DNA of 23,621 bases, taken from positions 1-23,621 of the forward strand of contig DDDX01000098.1 in NCBI GenBank assembly GCA_002339085.1. The letters are read 5' to 3'. Both the position numbers and the translations under genes were made by a program. Positions 14,407 through 21,448 of this stretch are shown here, one piece after another (position 1 is the first letter of the stretch; each line of letters starts with the position of its first letter). The notes beneath the pieces were generated by a model. It was not told the DNA's origin and did no database searches. It worked only from the letters and a program-made list of their open reading frames with translations. This stretch comes from Cellvibrionales bacterium UBA1969 (GTDB lineage: Bacteria; Pseudomonadota; Gammaproteobacteria; Pseudomonadales; UBA7434).

Positions 14407-16251
14407 ATGAACCAATATTCATTATGGAAATATGCAATCGTTTTGTTGGCTCTTATTACAGCGATTATCTTTTCTTTGCCTAATCTTTATGCCCCTGATC
14501 CGGCGGTACAGATTTCAGGTGAGAGCAGTAGCTTGGTTATTGATAAAGAGGCCTATGACATTGCCAGTGATTCATTGCAGCAGGCTGATATTGCAGTCAA
14601 GCAGATAGCGATAGTCGATGATAAATTAGAAATAAGACTGTTATCGAGAACAGATCAACTGCCCGCCAAAAAAATATTACAAAATGCATTAGGCCGAGAC
14701 AATTACATCGTTGCCTTAAATTTAGCGCCTACTACGCCTGACTGGTTGAAGTCAGTCGGCGCAGGTCCGCTTAAATTAGGTCTTGATCTGAGTGGCGGTG
14801 TGCATTTTTTAATGGAAGTCGATACGCTAGCGGCCATCGATACGCGACTAAGATCAAGCGTTTCCAGTTATAAGGCGCTTCTTCGAAAGGAAAAAGTCCG
14901 TGGTATTGTTCAAATTAATGACAATGTTGTTACGGGCAAATTCAAGACAGAGGTTTTGCGTGACAAGGCGTCGTCGTTGGCGTTTAAGTCTATGCCAGAG
15001 ATGACGCGTAACAAATATCAACGAGACGGTGCCTTTTACCTTAGCCTTGAGCTAGGTGAGCAAGCCATTGCTAATTTAGAAGATGAGGCCGTAGGCCAAA
15101 ACCTTATTACGCTTCGTAACAGAGTTAACGAACTGGGCGTTTCTGAGCCCTTAGTGCAACGTCAGGGTCGTAATCGTGTCGTTGTCGAATTGCCTGGTGT
15201 GCAAGATACCGCTACAGCTAAACGAATACTTGGTAAAACAGCTAACTTAGAGTTTCGCTTGGCTGTTAATGGCGATACTAGTAGCTTCAACCGTGAAATG
15301 ATTGCATTTGAAGGTTCCACTGTAGAGATAGAGAGAGATATTATTGTCACAGGTGAGAGTGTCGCCGGTGCTCAATTTGGATTTGATGAGAATTCACGCC
15401 CTCAAGTGAACATTAACCTTGATGCCGAAGGTGGTAAGTTAATGCATCGCATCACTCGTCATGCCGTGCAACGAAAAATGGCAGTACTCTTTATTGAGCG
15501 TAAAACGCGAAAAATTGGCTCTCAATTATCGGATGATAATGAACTAGAGGCGGTATATGAGCGTTATGATCAACGTCGTGTGATCAGCCTAGCGACGATA
15601 CAATCGCCGCTAGGTGCAAATTTTAGAATTACTGGTCTCGATAGCCAAGCTGAAGCAGCTGAATTAGCCTTGCTATTGAGAGCCGGCGCGCTAGCGGCAC
15701 CGATGGAATTTGTTGAAGAGCGTACCATTGGGCCCTCTTTAGGAGCTGAAAATATTGCTTTAGGTGTTAAGTCTGTTGTGATTGGATTCAGCTTAGTCTT
15801 ATTTTTCATGCTGGTCTTTTATCGTGTATTTGGTCTTGCGGCAAATATTGCTTTAACAATGAATTTGCTACTAATCGTAGCAGTTATGTCAATGCTTTCT
15901 GCAACCCTGACCCTACCCGGTATTGCCGGTATTGTGCTGACAGTCGGCATGGCTGTCGATGCGAACGTATTGATATTTTCTCGTATTCGAGAGGAGCTGG
16001 CTAATGGTTTGACACCGGCGATGGCAATCAATACAGGCTTTGAACGCGCTTTTCTGACCATTCTCGACGCTAATTTAACGACATTGTTAGCGGCGGTTAT
16101 TCTCTATGCTGTGGGTACTGGTCCGATTAAAGGTTTTGCAATAACGCTGTCGATAGGAATTCTAACGTCAATGTTTACAGCGATCATGGGCACTCGATCA
16201 ATGATTAATTTAATTTATGGCGGTCGCTCAATTAAAAAACTTGCGCTGTAA
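14407..16251 (+). CDS. secD: Protein translocase subunit SecD
   Basis: SecD pairs with SecF in the inner membrane and uses the proton gradient to help pull secreted proteins from the SecYEG channel into the periplasm. A first membrane helix lies at residues ~9-25, then a large periplasmic domain with GLDLSGGVHFLMEVD (125-139) and LRNRVNELGVSEP. A block of helices starts near 457 and includes the signature VGMAVDANVLIFSRIREEL (~514-532). The length of 614 residues equals E. coli SecD. ATG 14407 lacks a strong ribosome site (GAGAG is 14 nt away). secF follows at 49 bp. The usual upstream partners yajC and tgt are absent; purL precedes it instead. Confidence 0.97.
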   Translation: MNQYSLWKYAIVLLALITAIIFSLPNLYAPDPAVQISGESSSLVIDKEAYDIASDSLQQADIAVKQIAIVDDKLEIRLLSRTDQLPAKKILQNALGRDNYIVALNLAPTTPDWLKSVGAGPLKLGLDLSGGVHFLMEVDTLAAIDTRLRSSVSSYKALLRKEKVRGIVQINDNVVTGKFKTEVLRDKASSLAFKSMPEMTRNKYQRDGAFYLSLELGEQAIANLEDEAVGQNLITLRNRVNELGVSEPLVQRQGRNRVVVELPGVQDTATAKRILGKTANLEFRLAVNGDTSSFNREMIAFEGSTVEIERDIIVTGESVAGAQFGFDENSRPQVNINLDAEGGKLMHRITRHAVQRKMAVLFIERKTRKIGSQLSDDNELEAVYERYDQRRVISLATIQSPLGANFRITGLDSQAEAAELALLLRAGALAAPMEFVEERTIGPSLGAENIALGVKSVVIGFSLVLFFMLVFYRVFGLAANIALTMNLLLIVAVMSMLSATLTLPGIAGIVLTVGMAVDANVLIFSRIREELANGLTPAMAINTGFERAFLTILDANLTTLLAAVILYAVGTGPIKGFAITLSIGILTSMFTAIMGTRSMINLIYGGRSIKKLAL

Positions 16252-16300
16252 AAGCAATTGAGGCGTCTATTATTCAGGCTTGTGTAATAAGGGTTTATTC

Positions 16301-17224
16301 ATGGCTTTAATTAAAACAATCAACTTTATGGCTTTTCGTCGTTGGGCGCAGGTCGTTTCTTTTTTACTTGTTGTTGCGTCTATCGCCTCATTGTCACTTA
16401 ATGGACTCAAGCTTGGTTTAGACTTTACGGGTGGGACGCTGGTTGAAGTGTCTTACAGTCAGCAAGCCGACTTAAGTTCAATTCGCAAGCAATTAGAAGA
16501 CGCCAATTATGATAATGCCTTAGTAATAAATTTTGGTTCCGAAGAAGACGTCTTAGTCAGGCTCCCGCAAAGTAAAAGTAGTCAATTGGGTGATGAAATA
16601 CTGGCGACCTTGAGACAGGACTATGACGGCGATATAGACCTGCATCGCATTGAGTTTGTTGGCCCTCAGGTTGGTGAAGAGCTTCGAGAGCAGGGCGGAT
16701 TGGGCTTATTAACAGCATTAATTTGCGTCATGATTTATGTGACCTTTCGCTTTCAATATAAGTTTTCGATTGCTGCTGCTGTTGCCCTTATTCATGATGT
16801 GCTAATCACTTTAGGTATCTTCTCTATTTTTCAGTGGGATTTTGATTTGACCGTGTTGGCCGCCTTATTAGCCGTCATTGGCTATTCTTTGAATGATACG
16901 ATTGTTGTGTCTGATCGCATTCGAGAAAACTTTAGGATTGTTCGAAAGTCTAGACCTGTTGATATTATCAATCGCTCGTTAAACCAAACATTGGGTAGGA
17001 CAATAATGACTTCCGCGACTACCTTATTAGTACTTTTCTCCTTGTTTATATTTGGCGGAGAAATTATTCATGGTTTTGCTACCGGCCTCATTATTGGTGT
17101 CATAGTGGGCACCTATTCTTCTGTTTTTGTTGCAGCTAATATTTTATTAAGCCTGGACATTAGCCAAGATGATTTAGCGATTCCTGTTGTAGAAGGGTCT
17201 GATCAATCTGACATGATGCCTTGA
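16301..17224 (+). CDS. secF: Protein translocase subunit SecF
   Basis: SecF is the smaller partner of SecD in the SecDF-YajC export complex. One N-terminal helix (~15-33) is followed by the periplasmic motif GLDFTGGTLVEV (39-50), and a C-terminal group of helices contains VIGYSLNDTIVVSDRIRENF (~191-210). Its 307 residues compare with 323 in E. coli. The frame extends to TTG 16280, but ATG 16301 has AAGGG at 16289-16293 with a 7-nt spacer and is the natural start. It is co-directional with secD and surely co-transcribed; ppnN begins 43 bp later. Confidence 0.97.
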   Translation: MALIKTINFMAFRRWAQVVSFLLVVASIASLSLNGLKLGLDFTGGTLVEVSYSQQADLSSIRKQLEDANYDNALVINFGSEEDVLVRLPQSKSSQLGDEILATLRQDYDGDIDLHRIEFVGPQVGEELREQGGLGLLTALICVMIYVTFRFQYKFSIAAAVALIHDVLITLGIFSIFQWDFDLTVLAALLAVIGYSLNDTIVVSDRIRENFRIVRKSRPVDIINRSLNQTLGRTIMTSATTLLVLFSLFIFGGEIIHGFATGLIIGVIVGTYSSVFVAANILLSLDISQDDLAIPVVEGSDQSDMMP

Positions 17225-17267
17225 TTAAGCGTCATTTTTTCTTGCACTCTGTGTTGAGGTCATGACG

Positions 17268-18650
17268 ATGCGCGTCACAAAAAGTAATGCTCGGTTGTCA
17301 GTTATTGTCAGTCCGGCAAGCAGTTTACAGACCCTTTCTCAGAGGGAAATCTCCTACCTCTATGATGCTAGTCAAGGTGATCTTTATGAGATTTTCAGGC
17401 AATGCGCATTAGCGGTTTTGAGCAGTGGTAGTGACATTGATGATATTGATGATCTAGCCTCTGAGTATCATGATTTTTCCATCAACGTGATTCAGCAAGA
17501 GCGAGGTGTTAAGCTTGAATTGCTTAATGCGCCAAGCCAAGCATTTGTTGATGGTGAAATGATTAAGGGCATCAAAGAGCATTTGTTTTCGGTGTTGCGG
17601 GATATTATTTTTATCCATGCTGTACTTTATAAGTCTACTGCTATCGACAGCGATTCCTCCGAAAAAAATACCGATACGGTATTCAACATTCTTCGTAATG
17701 CAGGCGTATTAATTCCACAACGAGAGCCTTCGCTGATTGTTTGCTGGGGCGGCCATTCTATTGCACGCGAAGAATATGAGTATACTAAAAATGTCGGTTA
17801 TCAATTAGGTTTGCGTGGCTTAGATATTTGCACAGGTTGTGGGCCTGGTGCAATGAAAGGCCCAATGAAAGGCGCCGCGATTGCACATGGTAAACAGCGG
17901 AATAACTCAGGCCGATATGTGGGTTTATCTGAGCCAGGTATTATTGCAGCTGAATCACCAAACGCTTTAGTTAATGAGCTTGTTGTTTTACCCGATATAG
18001 AAAAACGCTTGGAGGCCTTTGTCCGTTGCGGCCACGGGATCATTGTCTTTCCTGGTGGTGTTGGTACGGCCGAAGAGATTTTTTATCTGCTCGCCTTACT
18101 TTTACATCCTAGCAATGCAGGCCAAACCATTCCGTTAGCCTTTACCGCGCCACAATCATCAGTCCATTACTTTGAAAAGATTGATGAGTTTATTGCATTG
18201 TCTCTTGGTGAAAATGCTAGGTCGTTGTATAAGATTATTATCGATGATCCAGTGTCGGTTGCTCAGTCTATGAGTTTGGTGATGTCTGAGGTTCAAGCGC
18301 AAAGGAAAAAGTCTAAAGATGCTTATTTTTTCAATTGGTCGCTAACTGTGCCGCTGGCTTTGCAGCAGCCTTTCACACCAAGCCATGAAAATATGGCTGA
18401 TTTAAACTTGCATACTGATCAATCGCCGTTTAATTTAGCTGTGAATTTACGCGCTATGTTTTCAGCCCTAGTGGCAGGTAATGTAAAAGCCGAAGGCCTT
18501 GCCGCAATCGAACGACATGGTCCTTACCAAATAAGGGGCGATGCTAACTTAATGAATGCACTTGATGATTTGCTTAGAAATTTTGTGGCGAGCGGAAGGA
18601 TGAAAATAAGTAGCCAGTCCTATCGACCGTGTTATGAAATTGTGAGTTGA
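17268..18650 (+). CDS. ppnN: Nucleotide 5'-monophosphate nucleosidase PpnN (LOG family, YgdH)
   Basis: PpnN hydrolyses purine and pyrimidine nucleoside monophosphates to base and ribose 5-phosphate, and in E. coli is activated by (p)ppGpp. The LOG-domain motifs are CWGGHS (159-164), GCGPGAMKGPMKGAA (from 190) and PGGVGTAEE (262-270). Family-specific flanks are present: ERGVKLELLNAPSQAFVDG at the N-terminal side and a C-terminal domain with FNWSL, PFTPSHENMA and CYEIVS. The length (460 residues) fits E. coli (454). Two in-frame ATGs occur; 17268 has GAGG at the proper 8-nt distance, while 17262 is only 2 nt away. It may read through from secDF. It ends 5 bp from a convergent gene. Confidence 0.94.
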   Translation: MRVTKSNARLSVIVSPASSLQTLSQREISYLYDASQGDLYEIFRQCALAVLSSGSDIDDIDDLASEYHDFSINVIQQERGVKLELLNAPSQAFVDGEMIKGIKEHLFSVLRDIIFIHAVLYKSTAIDSDSSEKNTDTVFNILRNAGVLIPQREPSLIVCWGGHSIAREEYEYTKNVGYQLGLRGLDICTGCGPGAMKGPMKGAAIAHGKQRNNSGRYVGLSEPGIIAAESPNALVNELVVLPDIEKRLEAFVRCGHGIIVFPGGVGTAEEIFYLLALLLHPSNAGQTIPLAFTAPQSSVHYFEKIDEFIALSLGENARSLYKIIIDDPVSVAQSMSLVMSEVQAQRKKSKDAYFFNWSLTVPLALQQPFTPSHENMADLNLHTDQSPFNLAVNLRAMFSALVAGNVKAEGLAAIERHGPYQIRGDANLMNALDDLLRNFVASGRMKISSQSYRPCYEIVS

Positions 18651-18655
18651 AATCT

Positions 18656-18979
18656 TCAGTCATCGACCCAGACCCAGCGAAGCGGTTCACCAAAGTCATC
18701 GTAGATTAATTTACGTTTAGGCCTGCTCTTTTTGACCGGAGTATTTGGCTTTTCTTGTCGACGCTTTTCTAGCGTATCAACGACCTCTGGTAAGAACGTC
18801 CATTCAGTTTTCTTCGAGTCCATTTGCCAGGTATCGGCTTTAAGGGGTTCAGTTGCACCGTCGCGACTGCTGACGCCGCGAGGTATTTGAGCAATATTTT
18901 TGCCTTTATCTAAGAAAGTATCTAGCTGTTGATCCAGCTCTTCCCTTAGATCTGCTTTTGATGGTATTTTTTTCACCAT
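18656..18979 (-). CDS. Hypothetical charged protein (107 residues)
   Basis: I do not recognise a named family. The protein is highly charged and hydrophilic with no signal peptide or membrane helix, so it is probably cytoplasmic. The first ~40 residues look helical (KADLREELDQQLDTFLDKG) and run into IAQIPRGVSSRDG. The middle has KKTEWTFLPEVVDTLEKRRQ, then a strongly basic segment PVKKSRPKRKL (82-92) and an acidic/aromatic tail IYDDFGEPLRWVWVDD. The basic patch could bind nucleic acid, which is inference only. A sigma-70-like promoter lies upstream. ATG 18979 lacks a clear ribosome site. Reading-frame quality and position between real genes support it as coding. Confidence 0.7.
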   Translation of the reverse strand: MVKKIPSKADLREELDQQLDTFLDKGKNIAQIPRGVSSRDGATEPLKADTWQMDSKKTEWTFLPEVVDTLEKRRQEKPNTPVKKSRPKRKLIYDDFGEPLRWVWVDD

Positions 18980-19011
18980 AATTGATAGACTACTTGCATG
19001 AGTGCTATTTT

Positions 19012-19030
19012 GGGTAATTTTAACTCACCC
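19012..19030 (-). repeat. Hairpin in leader of the 107-residue gene
   Basis: On the minus strand GGGTGA pairs with TTACCC around a 7-nt loop (one G-U pair). It lies between the predicted transcription start (~19041) and the ATG at 18979, ending 32 nt before it. No U-tract follows, so termination is unlikely; an mRNA-stability or translational role is possible. Confidence 0.35.
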
Positions 19031-19047
19031 TCGAGTATAGTTGAAAA

Positions 19048-19076
19048 ATTATACCTTGGTAAAAAAACACTATGAA
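19048..19076 (-). promoter_or_regulatory. Candidate sigma-70 promoter for the 107-residue gene
   Basis: On the minus strand, -35 TTCATA (19071-19076) and a perfect -10 TATAAT (19048-19053) are 17 bp apart. Transcription would begin near 19041, leaving a leader of ~62 nt. It means the gene need not be read from the thioredoxin-like gene upstream. Confidence 0.5.
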
Positions 19077-19168
19077 TTCGCTTTATTAGCTATTAACTGG
19101 CTGATAAAAAAGATTTTTTTAAGAATGGGGATGCGGTCAAGTCTTAATGAAAATACTTATCACTGAAG

Positions 19169-19624
19169 TTATTGGCCGCTAAGCTGCATTTTTTTTATCA
19201 GTGAATCAACCGTTTGAGGCCCTAATAACTTAAAGGCAAGTTCGCCCTCAGGATTAAATAAGTAAGTCGTTGGTAGTGACATCGGTCGCGCTAGTCGCAG
19301 CTCATCGGCTGGGTCATCCGCCAATTGTTTGAATTTGATTCCCATTTTATTGCCTAAGCGTTGAAGTTGTTCGCCTTTGACGCCGTCAAAATTAACGGCA
19401 AGAACGGTTAATTTTTCACTGTAACGCTCATCAAGCTCATTCAGTTCAGGAATTTCTTTAATACACGGTGCACACCATTCAGCCCAGTAATTGATAACCA
19501 ACCACTGTCCCTTGTATGCTGAGATGGAAAAATTTTCTAAACTTTTTTCTTGCTGGCAAGCGGCTAACAAAATAGCGCAAAGAATCAAGAAAAATCGGGA
19601 CATATAAGGGCTATTTACTGTCAT
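19169..19624 (-). CDS. TlpA/thioredoxin-like lipoprotein
   Basis: This is a periplasm-facing disulfide protein. The signal peptide ends in a lipobox, LLAAC, with lipidated Cys23, followed by QQ, so outer-membrane sorting is likely. The thioredoxin active site is WAEWCAPC (Cys51 and Cys54), and SLPTTYLF carries the expected cis-proline. At 151 residues it is compact, as for TlpA/ResA-like reductants. Specific partners are unknown; cytochrome c maturation or general disulfide reduction are options. ATG 19624 is used, though Met8 (19603) could also start a functional signal. The redox genes arsC and wrbA lie on the other side of the divergent region. Confidence 0.87.
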   Translation of the reverse strand: MTVNSPYMSRFFLILCAILLAACQQEKSLENFSISAYKGQWLVINYWAEWCAPCIKEIPELNELDERYSEKLTVLAVNFDGVKGEQLQRLGNKMGIKFKQLADDPADELRLARPMSLPTTYLFNPEGELAFKLLGPQTVDSLIKKMQLSGQ

Positions 19625-19754
19625 AAACGGACTGCCTAAAACGTGTCTTGGTCAGGAAATAATTTTTTTTGCAAGTCAATCGTTGCTTAATTATTGTATA
19701 CTTTCGGATTAATATAAATAGCCAAATGTGTCCAATAACCTAGGGAATAATACG
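19625..19754. promoter_or_regulatory. Divergent promoter region tlpA-like/arsC
   Basis: The 130 bp between the divergent starts is A+T-rich. On the plus strand TATACT at 19700-19705 is a reasonable -10 for arsC, but I find no matching -35. A TTGACT occurs on the minus strand near 19675-19680 without a good -10. No operator is recognised. Confidence 0.3.
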
Positions 19755-20123
19755 GTGCTAAAATATCGCCTCTATCATAACCCAAGATGCTCAAAATCTC
19801 GCCAGACGCTTGAATTGCTCAGACAGCACCAGATTGAACCTGAAATTATTTTGTATCTTGACAGTCCCCCCAGTATTACTGAACTCAGCGATTTATTAAC
19901 TAAGTTAGCGTCTAGAGCAAGTGATCTGTTGCGTAAAGGTGAAAGTATTTATAAAGAGAAGGTCAAGCCTTATGATTTAACTGAGCAAGATCTTTTGGCG
20001 CTAATGGTTGAGTATCCAAAGCTAATCGAGCGTCCTATCGTTGTATGCGGGACAAGGGCGGTACTGGGCCGTCCACCCGAGAATGTCCTGGAGTTAATTA
20101 AACCTATAAATGGTCAATCATGA
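19755..20123 (+). CDS. arsC: ArsC/YfgD family glutaredoxin-dependent reductase
   Basis: This is a thioredoxin-fold protein of 122 residues. YHNPRCSKSRQTLELL contains the active-site Cys12, and IERPIVV and GRPPENVLELI are typical of the YfgD branch. The ArsC family reduces arsenate using glutathione and glutaredoxin, but YfgD-type members are often chromosomal, outside ars operons, and their substrate is less certain. No arsR, arsB or acr3 is present. The frame opens at GTG 19728, but GTG 19755 has AGGGA at 19742-19746 with 8 nt spacing and leaves the short N-terminus usual for the family. It overlaps wrbA by 4 bp (ATGA). Confidence 0.88.
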   Translation: MLKYRLYHNPRCSKSRQTLELLRQHQIEPEIILYLDSPPSITELSDLLTKLASRASDLLRKGESIYKEKVKPYDLTEQDLLALMVEYPKLIERPIVVCGTRAVLGRPPENVLELIKPINGQS

Positions 20124-20722
20124 ATGATAGCTACGTTTTAATTTTGTATTACAGTCGAAACGGCGCGACAGCTAATATGGCTGAGGTGATTGCTGAGGGT
20201 GTGAATTCAGTGGACGGCCAAAGGGCTTTAGTAAGAACTGTACCGCCGATTAGTGATTCGCTAGAGAGCTCAACTATGCCTGACATACCTGATCATGGCC
20301 CCCTATATTGCAGTGCAGAGGAATTACGCAACTGTAGCGGCCTTATCTTAGGTAGTCCGACCCGTTTCGGCAATATGGCTGCACCGTTGAAGTATTTTAT
20401 CGATCAGACCAGCAATTTATGGCTTAGCGGTAGTTTAGTAGATAAACCAGCTGCGGTATTCACATCGACGGGTAGCATGCATGGCGGTAATGAAATGACA
20501 CTGCTTACTATGTTAATCCCTCTGTTGCACCATGGTATGTTGGCTGTTGGTCTTCCTTATAATCTTGCTGCATTACACAATACTGTATCAGGAGGAACGC
20601 CTTACGGCGCCTCTCATGTGATGGTTAATGATCAGCAGTCAATAAATTCAGATGAAGCTGAGCTGTGTAAAGCCCTGGGTGCAAGGGTTGCTCGCTTAGC
20701 TAATAAAATTGAGGAAGATTAA
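20120..20722 (+). CDS. wrbA: NAD(P)H:quinone oxidoreductase WrbA
   Basis: WrbA is an FMN-binding, flavodoxin-like enzyme that reduces quinones by two electrons, limiting semiquinone stress. The FMN phosphate loop is at residues 11-19 (YSRNGATAN), GSPTRFGNM is at 78-86 and the FTSTGSMHGGNE loop at 114-125. PYGASHV near residue 161 matches WrbA. The length of 200 residues is usual. Translation is coupled to arsC through ATGA, and the DUF2069 gene starts 4 bp after the stop, so the three form one operon with a likely redox theme. Confidence 0.94.
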   Translation: MNDSYVLILYYSRNGATANMAEVIAEGVNSVDGQRALVRTVPPISDSLESSTMPDIPDHGPLYCSAEELRNCSGLILGSPTRFGNMAAPLKYFIDQTSNLWLSGSLVDKPAAVFTSTGSMHGGNEMTLLTMLIPLLHHGMLAVGLPYNLAALHNTVSGGTPYGASHVMVNDQQSINSDEAELCKALGARVARLANKIEED

Positions 20723-20726
20723 GAAG

Positions 20727-21095
20727 ATGTCGATCAAACCTGGTTATTCTTTCTATCATTTTCTTTCAGTTATGAGCTATTTCACGCTGTTATTTGTTAT
20801 GCTCTACGCCTGTATGGCTTTTGGGCCCGATCAAGTAGCCCCTATGCTGGTTCTTTGGTTATTGATTAGTTCGGGGTTGTTATTAATTATTAAAGGGCTT
20901 TGCCAAGGTAAAAAACGCAGTTATATTTGGTATTGCTATATTTTGTTAATGTACTTTACTTTTAATGTAGTTTTTCTGTTTTCAGGAGGAGCGTCAGATC
21001 AGTCACCAGCTATGCTGCATGAAGTGATAGCCATGGCCGCTATTGTGACGGGTTTTATTGCTGCAATAATGGCGTCAAGGCTTGCGCCTTCTTAA
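20727..21095 (+). CDS. DUF2069 family inner-membrane protein
   Basis: This protein of 122 residues has four predicted membrane helices: ~11-31, 39-57, 66-87 and 98-116. The pattern matches the DUF2069 family of small gammaproteobacterial membrane proteins, which lack a known function. A basic loop, QGKKRS, lies between helices 2 and 3. The frame is open to TTG 20709, but ATG 20727 follows GAGGA (20711-20715) and starts the conserved part. It belongs to the arsC-wrbA operon. The stop codon shares a TTAA with that of convergent glpE. Confidence 0.82.
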   Translation: MSIKPGYSFYHFLSVMSYFTLLFVMLYACMAFGPDQVAPMLVLWLLISSGLLLIIKGLCQGKKRSYIWYCYILLMYFTFNVVFLFSGGASDQSPAMLHEVIAMAAIVTGFIAAIMASRLAPS

Positions 21096-21418
21096 GCTTC
21101 TGGCTTCTTTGTTATAGGCGGTGAATGTTGCCATTGTTCAAATCCACCATCAACTGAATAAACCTGCTCAAATCCTTGGTTGATAAAGTGCTCGCCTGCT
21201 TGCTGACTTGAATTGCCATGATAGCAATAGATCAGTAACGGCTGACTAGTTTCTGCTGAGGCAATAAACTGGCTGAGTGAACTATTATCGATATGTATAG
21301 CATCAGCAATGTGGCCAGCTAGATAGCTTTCTTGATCTCGAATATCAATCAATTGACTACCACCTTGTAAATAGATTTCTGACGCTGTCTCACAATCAAT
21401 ACGCATTAATTTAGTCAT
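21092..21418 (-). CDS. glpE: Thiosulfate sulfurtransferase GlpE (rhodanese)
   Basis: GlpE is a single-domain cytoplasmic rhodanese that moves sulfane sulfur from thiosulfate to cyanide or thioredoxin. The active-site loop is CYHGNSS with Cys65, as in E. coli GlpE; LIDIRDQESYLAGHI (23-37) and YSVDGGFEQW are family signatures. The length is 108 residues, as in E. coli. An AAGG ribosome site lies 8 nt before ATG 21418. It follows yheS by 30 bp on the same strand and is probably co-transcribed. No glpD, glpG or glpR is beside it, unlike in E. coli. Confidence 0.93.
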   Translation of the reverse strand: MTKLMRIDCETASEIYLQGGSQLIDIRDQESYLAGHIADAIHIDNSSLSQFIASAETSQPLLIYCYHGNSSQQAGEHFINQGFEQVYSVDGGFEQWQHSPPITKKPEA

Positions 21419-21448
21419 GGTTCATGCCTTCGGTAACCGTGTTTTCAA

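Noticed and set aside
18656..18979. SutA-like RNA polymerase-binding protein
   Set aside because: A faint likeness (FLxxG segment, charged tails) was noticed, but the acidic N-terminus and conserved C-terminal part of SutA are missing.
19755..20123. Arsenic resistance operon
   Set aside because: Only an ArsC/YfgD-type gene is present; no arsR, arsB, acr3 or arsH accompanies it, and wrbA/DUF2069 neighbours suggest a housekeeping copy.
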